A DNA stretch of 64,000 bases, taken from NCBI GenBank assembly GCA_002344965.1, contig DDUU01000037.1, forward strand, positions 1-64,000, written 5' to 3'. Made by a program: the position numbers and the translations under genes. The notes under the pieces were generated by a model. It ran no database searches, had not been told where the DNA came from, and saw nothing but the letters and a program-made list of their open reading frames with translations. Origin of the DNA: Candidatus Tepidiaquacellales bacterium UBA2330 (GTDB lineage Bacteria; Bacteroidota; Ignavibacteria; Tepidaquicellales; Tepidaquicellaceae). This document shows positions 46,905 to 55,468 of the stretch, one piece after another (the stretch's first letter is position 1; the number at the start of each line of letters is the position of its first letter).

Positions 46905-46909
46905 CATTA
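46890..46909. repeat. Short 7-bp repeat at the copy 4 stop codon
   Basis: AGCAATT, AGCAATT, AGCATTA overlaps the last codons and the TAG stop of copy 4. Same period-7 type as the other tracts. Confidence 0.45.
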
Positions 46910-47139
46910 TCACTTCGATTTATACCCTGTTAATTTATATTCCTCAAAAAGTTTCTCACAAGTATAAATTGATGATTTCATCAATTGAATATTTTCAATC
47001 TGTAATTTAAAACATTCTTATCAATCAGATTAATTCTATTCTTAATTATACCGGTAGAGTTATTGAATTTGCGTTTAACATTACAGTTAATTAAAAAATT
47101 AATTTAGTTATTTTGAAACAATTTCAATAAATAAATCTA

Positions 47140-50100
47140 ATGTCCAAGAAACTTTATCTTTCTGCTAAATCAAATAAATCTCCTTCCAAGAAAAATTTAA
47201 TTAATTTAGAATCCCGTGAAATTAATAAATTGAAACGGAGGACAGTAGGGCTCGAAAAAGAAATTGCTGAAAAGACATCAGAGCTTTTTCAAAAAAATCG
47301 CGAGCTGGAGATCGAGGCTTCACTTGAACGTGTAAGAACAGTTTCAATGAGCATGAAGAAGCAGGAAGATCTGCCGGACATTTGTGAAACTCTGTTTAAA
47401 GAACTGCATTTACTTGGTTTCAATGAAATGAGAAATGCAATGATCAACATATTTAATGATGATAACGAAACTTTTATAAATTATGATTTTTCCGATACGC
47501 TCGGAAAAAGCATCACTCCTTTATATTACAATATTCATCCTATAATTAAAAAACAGGTTAAGCAGGTCAGGAAATCCGGAGATGCATATACAGAGACAGT
47601 CTTTAGGATTAAAGATCTGGCTGACTGGAAGAAATTCAGAAAAAGCAGGGGGGAAAAAGATGATCCGAGACTAAAGAAAGCAAAAGCTCTTCATTATTAT
47701 TTTTATTCAGTCGGAACAGCAGCAATCGGGATTTCAACTTTCGGTCCCATTACAAATGAAAAAAAACAGATACTTAAGAGATTCAGAAATGTTTTTGATT
47801 TTGCATACCGCAGGTATATTGATGTAACACTGGCAGAAACTCAGGCGCGTGAGGCGCAGATCGAAGCATCATTAGAACGGGTCAGAGCAAAAGCTATGTC
47901 AATGCATAGCAGCAGTGACGTTACTGAGGCAGCTGCAATGGTTTTTACGGAATTAAAGAAACTCGGCATCAAACCAATCCGGTCCGGAGTAGGGATCATT
48001 TCGAAAGAGACACGCATAATGCAGGGATATTCGACAACGTCAACTGCTGACGGAGACAATCTTTTGCATGCGGGCAGCATGACAATGACCGGGCATCCTG
48101 AATTTGAAAAGCAATACGATGCCTGGCTAAAACAGGAAAATTATTTTGCTGCACTAAACGGTAAAGAACTTAAAAAATACTACAAAGTTTTGTCATCAAG
48201 AATGTTTACAACTCTTGCCGAGAAAGAAGATTATCACCAAATGGAATACGGACACTGGCTGATGTTTCCCGAAGGTTTCCTTTTTGCGTGGTCAGAAAAA
48301 AAATATTCAGACGAAGAGATAAGATTACTTGAACGATTTAAAAACATTATTGCCCTTACTTTCAGAAGATATTTTGATCTTAAAAAAGCAGAAGCGCAGG
48401 CAAGGGAAGCCCAGATTCAGCTTGCACTGGAAAGAGTCCGCGCAAAGGCAATGGCAATGCAGAAAAGTGAAGAACTTCTCCTTGTTTCTCTGGAATTATA
48501 TAATCAATTCAAACATCTTGACAGTACAGTTGGCGGATTAACAATCAATATTATCAATGAGAAAGAAAGAGTCTTTGAAGTATCATTCGGCAAGTTCAAT
48601 CAGTCATTTAAACTGAGCATTGATGAGCAAATAGTAATGAGCAAAGCATATAAGTGCTGGAAGTCCGGAAAAAAATCTCTTATACTTGAACTTAAAGAGA
48701 AAGATCTGATTCATTTTAATAAGATCAGAAATAATGCAATTGGTACAAAAATATTTCCTGAAAAATACAGATCGAAAGCTCAACTGATATTGTATATGGC
48801 TTTCTTTACACACGGAATGCTCATAGCCGGGATGAGTGAACACAGACCGGAAGAGACAATTGATATACTGCAAAGATTCGCATCCGTATTCGATCTGACG
48901 TATACGCGTTTTTTGGATCTGCAAAAAGCTGAAGCACAAACAAGGGAAGCTCAGACTGAAGCAGCGCTGGAAAGAGTAAGAAGCAGAACAATGGGAATGC
49001 AGAAAAGTGAAGAACTGAAAGAAGTGATTCAAATTGTGTATGAACAATTCGTTCATTTAAAAATTAATACAGAACATGCCGGATTTATTATGGATTATAA
49101 GACAAGGGATGATTTTAATAACTGGATAGCTGATCCTCGCAGGATTCCCTTTCAGGTAATAATTCCATACTTTGATAATGTGATTTACAATCGTTTTAAT
49201 GAAGCTAAACAGAAGGGAGAAAATTTCTTTACCCTCAAACTTAGCTTTAAAGAAAAAAATAATTTTTATAAAAAGCTTTTTAAATATGTACCCGGACTGA
49301 CAGAAGAAGTAAAGAAATTTTATTTTAACTGTCCCGGTCTGGCATTTTCCACAGTCTTGTTAGATAATGTAGCGTTATACATAGAAAATTTTTCGGGCAC
49401 TTCATTTACAGATGAAGAGAACTCAATTCTCATGCGATTCGGGAAAGTTTTCCAGCAGACATATACACGTTTTCTTGATCTTCAAAAAGCCGAAGCGCAG
49501 GCGAGAGAAGCAAAGATTGAAGCAGCCATGGAAAAGGTACGCTCAAGAGCTATGGCAATGCAAAAGCCTGATGAACTTATTGAAGTGGCAGAACTGCTGC
49601 GTAAAGAAATGGGTTTGCTTGGTGTGGAGGAATTGGAAACAAGCTCCATTTATATACTTAACGAATCAACCAAACAAACAGAATGCTGGTATGCCATTCA
49701 GAAGGAAAACAAATTAGTGTCTGACCACATGACGATTGATTTGCATGATACACGTGTTGGAAAAGAGATGCTTAAATTTTACAGGTCAGATAAGAAGCAA
49801 ACTTCAATTGTAATGCGAGGTGCTGTGAGAAAGGAATGGATAAACTATTGCGCCGGACATTCGAAAGTTTTAGTTGGCTTCTACGGAGATGAAATACCTG
49901 ACCGTACATACCATTTGTATAAATTTTCAAACGGCTATATGGGTGCTGCATCACCCGGCGATATATCGGCAGAAAGTTGGGATTTATTGAAACGCGCTGC
50001 CAATGTTTTTTCTCTTGCATACACCCGCTTTAGTGATTTGCAAATCGCCGAAGCTCAGGCACGGGAAGCGCAGATTGAAGCAGCATTAGAACGTACCAGA

Positions 50101-52035
50101 ACACAAAGCATGATTATGCAGCATTCAAATGAACTGGATGATACATTGCGTGTATTTCATCAGCAGGTTCAATTGCTTGGTATTAATTCGGCATTTTCAT
50201 TTTTATGGTTGCCGGATGAAGAAAAAGATCTGCACATTTTCTGGGTTATCTGGGAAGAAGAAATCAAAGGCAAAAAAATTTTGAAATGTAAATCCGTTCA
50301 ATATCCTCTCGACCGGAATGACCCGGCTACTAAACAATGTCTTATAGATTGGAATAGTGAAGAGTCCATTCATTCATATTTTGTACAGCCCGGTGAAGTT
50401 GAAAATTACTTTGCGACGTGGGCTGAATTGTTTGCCGGTACGGAAAATTTAAAACCCGAACTCTTTTCCTACGGATTAAATTATACAGAAGCTTTCATGA
50501 AATATGGCTGCTTTGGTGTTATGCTTGAAAATGAATTGAGTATGGATGAAAAAAAGATACTCGGCAGATTTGCAGTTGAGTTTGAACGAACCTATACACG
50601 TTTTCTCGATCTTCAAAAAGCCGAAGCGCAGGCAAGAGAAGCTCAGATCGAAGCTGCGCTGGAAAGAGTCCGGAGCAGGACTCTTGCTATGCAGAACAGC
50701 AATGAGCTTGCTGAAACGGCTGCGATTGTTTTTAAACAGTTAATAAATCTGGGAATTGAGCCTAACAGATTATTCATAGGAATAATCCATGATGAAAGAG
50801 GGCAGATTGAAGCGTGGGCTACAGACGAAGACGGTTCCAGAGTCAGCACGGAGTTTATGATTTATATAAACGCAAATGCATCAGTGAAGAAAATGTATGA
50901 AGGTTGGGTGGAAAAGAAAAGTTCAGTCATAATTGACATGCAGGGAAAGGAACTGAAAGAATATCTTCATTATATTGGTGATGTCTTGCACGTTCCATTT
51001 AAAGGAGGACTTTCGCAGAAAAGGAGAGTGCAGATAATCGCATACTTCTCAAAGGGATTCATCGGAATGGCATCACCCGATCCGCAGCCCGAGGAGACAG
51101 TGAAACTTCTCGAAAGATTTGCTGCAGTTTTCAATCTGACTTTTACCAGATTCAATGATCTGAAAATTGCAGAAAAGCATGCAGAGCAGGCGGAGCTCGA
51201 TCTCATTATACTGCAGACCGAGAAGAAGCGAGCCGAAGAAGCGCTTACGGAACTTCGCGCAACTCAGACACAGCTCATTCATTCAGAAAAGATGGCTTCG
51301 CTTGGAGAATTAACCGCAGGCATTGCTCATGAGATTCAGAATCCTCTTAATTTTGTAAACAATTTTTCAGAAGTTAACACAGAGCTGATAGATGAACTTA
51401 ATCAGGAAATAGAGAAAGGAAATTTTGATGAAGCCGCCTTGATTGCTAAGGACATTAAGGAAAATGAAGAGAAGATAAAACATCACGGAAAGAGAGCCGA
51501 AGGAATTATAAAAGGAATGCTTCAGCACAGCCGCTCCAGCAGCGGGGTAAAGGAATCCGTGAATATAAATATATTGGCTGATGAATATTTAAGACTTGCA
51601 TATCACGGACTGAGAGCAAAGGACAAAACTTTTAATGCGAAGATGGAAACTGATTTTGATGAAAGTATCGGGAAAGTAAATGTTGTACCACAGGATTTCG
51701 GAAGGGTGATTTTGAATTTAATTACAAACGCATTTTATGCAGTTATGGAGAAAAAGAATTTGAATCCTGATGGATATGTGCCGACTGTAACGTTAAGTAC
51801 AAAAAAGACCGGTGATAGAATTGAAATCAGAGTTAAAGACAATGGTAATGGAATTCCAAAGAAAGTTCTGGATAAAATATTTCAGCCGTTCTTTACAACA
51901 AAGCCTACCGGACAGGGAACGGGTTTGGGATTATCTTTGAGTTATGATATTATCAAAGCTCATGGGGGTGAGCTGAAAGTGGAGACTAAGGAAGGTGAAG
52001 GTGCGGAGTTTGTGATTTCATTGCCAATTGTTTGA
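47140..52035 (+). CDS. Giant soluble histidine kinase with seven tandem sensory modules
   Basis: A 1631-residue cytoplasmic sensor kinase without membrane helices. After a short N-terminal coiled coil, seven modules of about 180-190 residues follow, each preceded by a near-identical helical linker (AEAQAREAQIEAALERVR, then M-x-MQKSEEL). Linkers start at about residues 57, 228, 413, 593, 779, 965 and 1156, with a final one at about 1340. The modules look GAF-like but diverged; I recognise no ligand site. The kinase core has His1397 in GIAHEIQNPLN and a HATPase domain with NLITNAFYAV, DNGNGIP and GTGLGLSLSYDI. The TGA stop lies in the first unit of a downstream repeat array. Confidence 0.92.
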   Translation: MSKKLYLSAKSNKSPSKKNLINLESREINKLKRRTVGLEKEIAEKTSELFQKNRELEIEASLERVRTVSMSMKKQEDLPDICETLFKELHLLGFNEMRNAMINIFNDDNETFINYDFSDTLGKSITPLYYNIHPIIKKQVKQVRKSGDAYTETVFRIKDLADWKKFRKSRGEKDDPRLKKAKALHYYFYSVGTAAIGISTFGPITNEKKQILKRFRNVFDFAYRRYIDVTLAETQAREAQIEASLERVRAKAMSMHSSSDVTEAAAMVFTELKKLGIKPIRSGVGIISKETRIMQGYSTTSTADGDNLLHAGSMTMTGHPEFEKQYDAWLKQENYFAALNGKELKKYYKVLSSRMFTTLAEKEDYHQMEYGHWLMFPEGFLFAWSEKKYSDEEIRLLERFKNIIALTFRRYFDLKKAEAQAREAQIQLALERVRAKAMAMQKSEELLLVSLELYNQFKHLDSTVGGLTINIINEKERVFEVSFGKFNQSFKLSIDEQIVMSKAYKCWKSGKKSLILELKEKDLIHFNKIRNNAIGTKIFPEKYRSKAQLILYMAFFTHGMLIAGMSEHRPEETIDILQRFASVFDLTYTRFLDLQKAEAQTREAQTEAALERVRSRTMGMQKSEELKEVIQIVYEQFVHLKINTEHAGFIMDYKTRDDFNNWIADPRRIPFQVIIPYFDNVIYNRFNEAKQKGENFFTLKLSFKEKNNFYKKLFKYVPGLTEEVKKFYFNCPGLAFSTVLLDNVALYIENFSGTSFTDEENSILMRFGKVFQQTYTRFLDLQKAEAQAREAKIEAAMEKVRSRAMAMQKPDELIEVAELLRKEMGLLGVEELETSSIYILNESTKQTECWYAIQKENKLVSDHMTIDLHDTRVGKEMLKFYRSDKKQTSIVMRGAVRKEWINYCAGHSKVLVGFYGDEIPDRTYHLYKFSNGYMGAASPGDISAESWDLLKRAANVFSLAYTRFSDLQIAEAQAREAQIEAALERTRTQSMIMQHSNELDDTLRVFHQQVQLLGINSAFSFLWLPDEEKDLHIFWVIWEEEIKGKKILKCKSVQYPLDRNDPATKQCLIDWNSEESIHSYFVQPGEVENYFATWAELFAGTENLKPELFSYGLNYTEAFMKYGCFGVMLENELSMDEKKILGRFAVEFERTYTRFLDLQKAEAQAREAQIEAALERVRSRTLAMQNSNELAETAAIVFKQLINLGIEPNRLFIGIIHDERGQIEAWATDEDGSRVSTEFMIYINANASVKKMYEGWVEKKSSVIIDMQGKELKEYLHYIGDVLHVPFKGGLSQKRRVQIIAYFSKGFIGMASPDPQPEETVKLLERFAAVFNLTFTRFNDLKIAEKHAEQAELDLIILQTEKKRAEEALTELRATQTQLIHSEKMASLGELTAGIAHEIQNPLNFVNNFSEVNTELIDELNQEIEKGNFDEAALIAKDIKENEEKIKHHGKRAEGIIKGMLQHSRSSSGVKESVNINILADEYLRLAYHGLRAKDKTFNAKMETDFDESIGKVNVVPQDFGRVILNLITNAFYAVMEKKNLNPDGYVPTVTLSTKKTGDRIEIRVKDNGNGIPKKVLDKIFQPFFTTKPTGQGTGLGLSLSYDIIKAHGGELKVETKEGEGAEFVISLPIV

Positions 52036-52252
52036 ATCACGGATTGGACGGATTGCACAGATTAAGGAAGTCAGAATCACGGATTGGACGGATTACACAG
52101 ATTTCACGGATTAAAGAAGTTTGAATCACGGATTGGACGGATTACACAGATTTCACGGATTTATAATATCTGAATAACGGATTGAGAGGAATATGTTGAC
52201 AAAAAAAATCCGTGTAATCCTTAAATCAGTTTAATCCGTGATTCAGATGATT
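52031..52252. repeat. Left repeat array with inverted end
   Basis: Three direct units (starts 52035, 52075, 52124) then the closing module 52170-52252. Within one block TGAATCACGGATT pairs with AATCCGTGATTCA, GGATTACAC with GTGTAATCC, and ACGGATTT with AAATCCGT, all nested, so each block can fold into a long imperfect hairpin. The first unit supplies the stop codon of the kinase gene. Confidence 0.85.
52170..52252. repeat. 83-bp closing module, copy A
   Basis: Starts CTGAATAACGG and ends CAGATGATT. It differs from copy B (52802-52884) at two positions and from copy C (53083-53165) at three. Confidence 0.85.
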
Positions 52253-52275
52253 TGATAATTTATAAATTGATTATT

Positions 52276-52656
52276 ATGATACATGATTTAAAATTTAAAG
52301 ATATTACTGAGAAAATTATCGGAAGTTCATTTGAAGTACATAAATTTTTAGGTAATGGCTTTCAAGAAGTTATTTATCAAAGAGCATTAGCTTTAGAAAT
52401 GCAAAAAGCAGAATTAGAGTTTGTTCGTGAAATTGAGCAGGAAATTTTTTATAAAGAGTATGAGAAATCGATTGGAACAAGAAGAGCTGATTTTATTGTG
52501 GAAAATAAAGTACTGGTTGAAATAAAAGCAATTATTCAATTGGAAGATGTTCATTTAGCTCAAATTCTAAATTATTTGAAAGCGTATAAAATTGAAGTAG
52601 GATTGTTGATAAACTTTGGTAGTAAAAGTTTAACATTCAAGAGAGTGGTTTTATAA
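52276..52656 (+). CDS. GxxExxY family PD-(D/E)xK nuclease-like protein
   Basis: A 126-residue protein from the ATG at 52276. The TTG at 52252 would add eight residues starting at the edge of the repeat module, so it is less likely. The defining motif is G28-F-Q-E31-V-I-Y34 (TIGR04256, PDDEXK_3/PF13366). A full nuclease-type active site can be read: Glu31, Asp72 (RADF), Glu82-x-Lys84 (VEIKA) and a QxxxY motif (Gln96, Tyr100) as in RecB-type nucleases. The biochemical activity of the family is, to my knowledge, not established. Flanked on both sides by the inverted-repeat arrays, it is a candidate for acting on them. Confidence 0.88.
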   Translation: MIHDLKFKDITEKIIGSSFEVHKFLGNGFQEVIYQRALALEMQKAELEFVREIEQEIFYKEYEKSIGTRRADFIVENKVLVEIKAIIQLEDVHLAQILNYLKAYKIEVGLLINFGSKSLTFKRVVL

Positions 52657-52801
52657 AGAGTGTCAGAATCACGGATTGAACGGATTACACAGATTAAAGA
52701 AGTTTGAATCACGGATTGAACGGATTACACAGATTTCACGGATTTATGAAGTTTGAATCACGGATTGGACGGATTACACAGATTTCACGGATTTAAAATT
52801 T

Positions 52802-52884
52802 CTGAATAAGGGATTGAGAGGAATATGCTGACAAAAAAAATCCGTGTAATCCTTAAATCAGTTTAATCCGTGATTCAGATGATT
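52802..52884. repeat. 83-bp closing module, copy B
   Basis: Second near-identical copy of the closing module. Its final part is the inverted complement of the repeat-unit start. Confidence 0.85.
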
Positions 52885-53082
52885 TACAAGGAAGTCAGAA
52901 TCACGGATTGGACGGATTGCACAGATTTCACGGATTAAAGAAGTTTGAATCACGGATTGAACGGATTGCACAGATTAAGGAAGTCAGAATCACGGATTGG
53001 ACGGATTACACAGATTTCACGGATTAAAGAAGTTTGAATCACGGATTGAACGGATTGCACAGATTTCACGGATTTATAATTT

Positions 53083-53165
53083 CTGAATAAGGGATTGATA
53101 GGAATATGCTGACAAAAAAAATCCGTGTAATCCTTAAATCAGTTTAATCCGTGATTCAGATGATT
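53083..53165. repeat. 83-bp closing module, copy C
   Basis: Third copy, one substitution from copy B (GATAG for GAGAG). It ends 19 bp before the response-regulator start codon. Confidence 0.85.
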
Positions 53166-53184
53166 AAATAAAATTAAATTATAT

Positions 53185-53565
53185 ATGAAAATATTAGTAG
53201 TTGACGACGAAAGAGATATTCAGATTCTCTTCGAACAGCGTTTCAGAAAAGAAATCAGAGAAAAGATTGTTGAGTTTATTTTTACATTTTCGGGGGAAGA
53301 TGCACTTGCTTATCTTAACGATCATGCTCATGAGCAGGAGGCAATTTTGATCTTGTCCGACATTAATATGCCCGGGATGAGCGGTCTGGAATTATTAGAA
53401 AAGATAAAACAAAAATATCACAAACCTCCGCCGGTAGTTATGATGATCACTGCATACGGCGACGGGGAGAATTTAAGAATTGCGAAAGAACTGGGAGCAG
53501 ATGATTTTTTAACCAAACCTGTTGACTTCACTTTGTTAAAAGAAAAATTAAATATTAAAAGCTAA
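53185..53565 (+). CDS. Single-domain response regulator (REC)
   Basis: A 126-residue CheY-like receiver. Acidic pocket Asp7-Asp8, phosphoacceptor Asp59 (LILSDINMPGMSG), and the conserved Lys in ADDFLTKPVD. No output domain, so it probably acts through protein contacts or as a phosphate relay. It overlaps the following REC-cyclase gene by one base (TAATG), and both are the likely partners of the 1631-residue kinase, from which they are now separated by the repeat island. Confidence 0.93.
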   Translation: MKILVVDDERDIQILFEQRFRKEIREKIVEFIFTFSGEDALAYLNDHAHEQEAILILSDINMPGMSGLELLEKIKQKYHKPPPVVMMITAYGDGENLRIAKELGADDFLTKPVDFTLLKEKLNIKS

Positions 53566-54605
53566 TGGCAAAAATATTAGTAGCAGATGATGAACCCGAT
53601 CTCGAGATGCTGATAAAGCAGAAATTCCGTCAGAAGATAAGAGATAAGGAGTATCAATTTGTATTTGCAGTGAATGGTAATGATGCGCTTATAAAAATTA
53701 AAGAACACAATGACATTGATATTTTACTGAGTGATATTAATATGCCGGAGATGGATGGTCTTACATTGTTAAGCAGACTGAACGATTCCAATACGCTTAT
53801 AAAATCAGTTATTGTGTCAGCTTACGGAGACATGGAAAATATACGTATTGCCATGAATCGCGGAGCATTTGATTTCATAACAAAGCCGATAAATTTTGAA
53901 GATCTTTCTACAACAATTGAAAAGACTTTGAAATATGTTTCACAAATAAAGGATTCTCTGAAAGCGATTAAGGAGAATAATATTCTGAAGTTGTATGTAG
54001 ATGAAACAGTGATTAACTTCATGAGCGGTCATGAATATGAATCTTCTTTAATGGTCAGTGAAAATATAGAAGCTACGGTGGCATTTATTGATATTTGCGG
54101 CTTTACCTCAATCAGTGAAAATGAATCTCCGGATAAAGTTGTTAATTTGCTTAACAGTTACTTTGATGTGATCGTGAAAGAAATTATTTCTCAAGGCGGA
54201 TACATTGATAAGTTCATCGGCGATGCGATTATGGCAGTCTTCAGAGATGATTATCATACAGACAGAGCTATTGATGCCTGTCTTTCAGTCAGGGAAAAAA
54301 TTAAAAGCATTCCTGTGTCATCAGAAAATATTTCTTTTAAACCAAAAGTTGCTATCGGAATAAACAGCGGTGAAATGATTTCCGGAAATATCGGTTCAGC
54401 TAGTCTTCGCAGACTTGATTATACAGTGATCGGTGATGTGGTAAATACAGCGCAACGTCTGCAGTCAGCAGCAGCATCGGATCAGATACTTATCAGCGAA
54501 AGAGTTTATGAAAAAATTAAGGAATCATTTAATTGTCTAAAACGCGGAGAAGTAAAACTAAAAAATAAATCCAATCCTGTAAGTATCTACGAAGTGATGG
54601 AGTAA
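53565..54605 (+). CDS. Response regulator with adenylate/guanylate cyclase output
   Basis: A 346-residue protein: receiver domain at 3-120 with phosphoacceptor Asp57 (LLSDINMPEMDG) and Lys107 (FITKPINFEDL), a helical linker, and a class III cyclase domain at about 165-340. Metal ligands are intact (Asp176 in AFIDICGFTS, Asp220 in FIGDAIMAVF), and GEMISGNIGSASLRRLDYTVIGDVVNTAQRL carries the transition-state Asn. Phosphorylation should control production of cAMP or cGMP. This cyclase belongs to a different subgroup from the four cyclase-STAND proteins upstream. It follows the REC gene in an operon. Confidence 0.93.
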   Translation: MAKILVADDEPDLEMLIKQKFRQKIRDKEYQFVFAVNGNDALIKIKEHNDIDILLSDINMPEMDGLTLLSRLNDSNTLIKSVIVSAYGDMENIRIAMNRGAFDFITKPINFEDLSTTIEKTLKYVSQIKDSLKAIKENNILKLYVDETVINFMSGHEYESSLMVSENIEATVAFIDICGFTSISENESPDKVVNLLNSYFDVIVKEIISQGGYIDKFIGDAIMAVFRDDYHTDRAIDACLSVREKIKSIPVSSENISFKPKVAIGINSGEMISGNIGSASLRRLDYTVIGDVVNTAQRLQSAAASDQILISERVYEKIKESFNCLKRGEVKLKNKSNPVSIYEVME

Positions 54606-54606
54606 A

Positions 54607-55152
54607 ATGAAAATTAAAAACTTCTTCGTTTTAACCGGCGCAATGGGCGGTGGAAAATCAGCTGTATTGAAACATATCCGTAAAAATAATTTTAAGTGCA
54701 TTGACGAGCCCGCAAGACAAATACTCAAAGAACAGAGAAGAATTAAAGGAAAGGGAGTTCCGGAAAAAGATCCGGAGCTGTTCTGTCAGCTTATGCTTTC
54801 CCGGTCTGTTCACCTGTTTCAATCAAACGCCGATTATAAAGACACTGTAGTCTTTGACAGGGGAATACCTGACATGATTGCTTATGCTGATCTATTTGGA
54901 ATAGATAAAAACATTTATATGAATGCAGCAAAAGTTTATTCATATAATAATATTGTATTTATGTTTAACGGTATTGAAGAGATTTATACAACTGATGATG
55001 AGAGGAAAATGAATTATAAAGCCGCTGAAAAATTCGGATTTAATGTTAAGGAAATATATAAAGAGCTTGGTTATTATGTGACGGATGTTCCTTATATGTC
55101 TGAAGAAGAGAGATCAAGTTTTATAATTGAAACAATTGAAAAAATAATTTAA
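54607..55152 (+). CDS. AAA_28-type P-loop ATP-binding protein
   Basis: A 181-residue P-loop protein of the AAA_28 (PF13521) type, kinase-like in layout. Walker A is G11-A-M-G-G-G-K-S18 and the DR motif is VVFDRGIPDMIAYA near residue 80. Such proteins resemble nucleotide- or NMN-kinase folds; the substrate is unknown. The start is one base after the REC-cyclase stop, so it is translationally coupled to the signalling pair and may belong to the same pathway. Confidence 0.82.
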   Translation: MKIKNFFVLTGAMGGGKSAVLKHIRKNNFKCIDEPARQILKEQRRIKGKGVPEKDPELFCQLMLSRSVHLFQSNADYKDTVVFDRGIPDMIAYADLFGIDKNIYMNAAKVYSYNNIVFMFNGIEEIYTTDDERKMNYKAAEKFGFNVKEIYKELGYYVTDVPYMSEEERSSFIIETIEKII

Positions 55153-55468
55153 AGGTAACAAATAACCCATCGCTAAGAAAAATTTTATACATTTTTTGTA
55201 TAAACATCTGTTAGTATTTTTAAGTAATTCAAATTCAGATTAGAATAATTCAGGTTAGTATTTTTAACAATTAAAGTGTTTCATGTTTATTTTGATACCT
55301 GTTAAATTCACACCCCGGAGACAAGACAATATATACCTTCCTGTGAGAAATGAAATGTTTTGTTCTGATTTGTGTAAGCTTCTTTTATCATTCCGCAATA
55401 TGACTTTCTTGATATACTTTATTACACATTTGAAAAATAATCTAAGTCTAAACTTAAACAAATAAATT
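55153..55468. other. Non-coding spacer with a 14-bp direct repeat
   Basis: A 316-bp AT-rich gap. GTTAGTATTTTTAA occurs twice (near 55210 and 55255). Short open frames on both strands here show no protein-like features. It presumably carries the promoter of the T9SS cargo gene. Confidence 0.45.

Larger units (their letters stand above)
52031..53166. mobile_element. Repeat-nuclease island (GxxExxY gene between inverted-repeat arrays)
   Basis: A 1.1-kb block containing one small nuclease-like gene (52276-52656) with repeat arrays on both sides. Ten direct units starting AATCACGGATTG begin at 52035, 52075, 52124, 52667, 52707, 52756, 52899, 52948, 52988 and 53037; spacing is 40 or 49 bp, the short form lacking about 9 bp. 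Three blocks of units each end in an 83-bp module that finishes with the inverted complement of the repeat (AATCCGTGATTCA against TGAATCACGGATT). It separates a histidine kinase from its response regulator. There is no transposase and no clear target duplication. Confidence 0.65.
52661..53166. repeat. Right repeat array (two blocks)
   Basis: Block 2 (units at 52667, 52707, 52756; closing module 52802-52884) and block 3 (units at 52899, 52948, 52988, 53037; closing module 53083-53165) lie back to back in the same orientation as the left block. Unit variants differ mainly in GGACGG or GAACGG and in ATTACAC or ATTGCAC. No unique spacers are present. Confidence 0.85.

Noticed and set aside
48604..49056. 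Antisense frame of 150 codons opposite the histidine kinase
   Set aside because: Shadow of the repeated sensory modules; protein composition is implausible.
52031..53166. CRISPR array
   Set aside because: Units are contiguous repeats with no unique spacers of constant length, no cas genes are near, and the arrays contain inverted closing modules.
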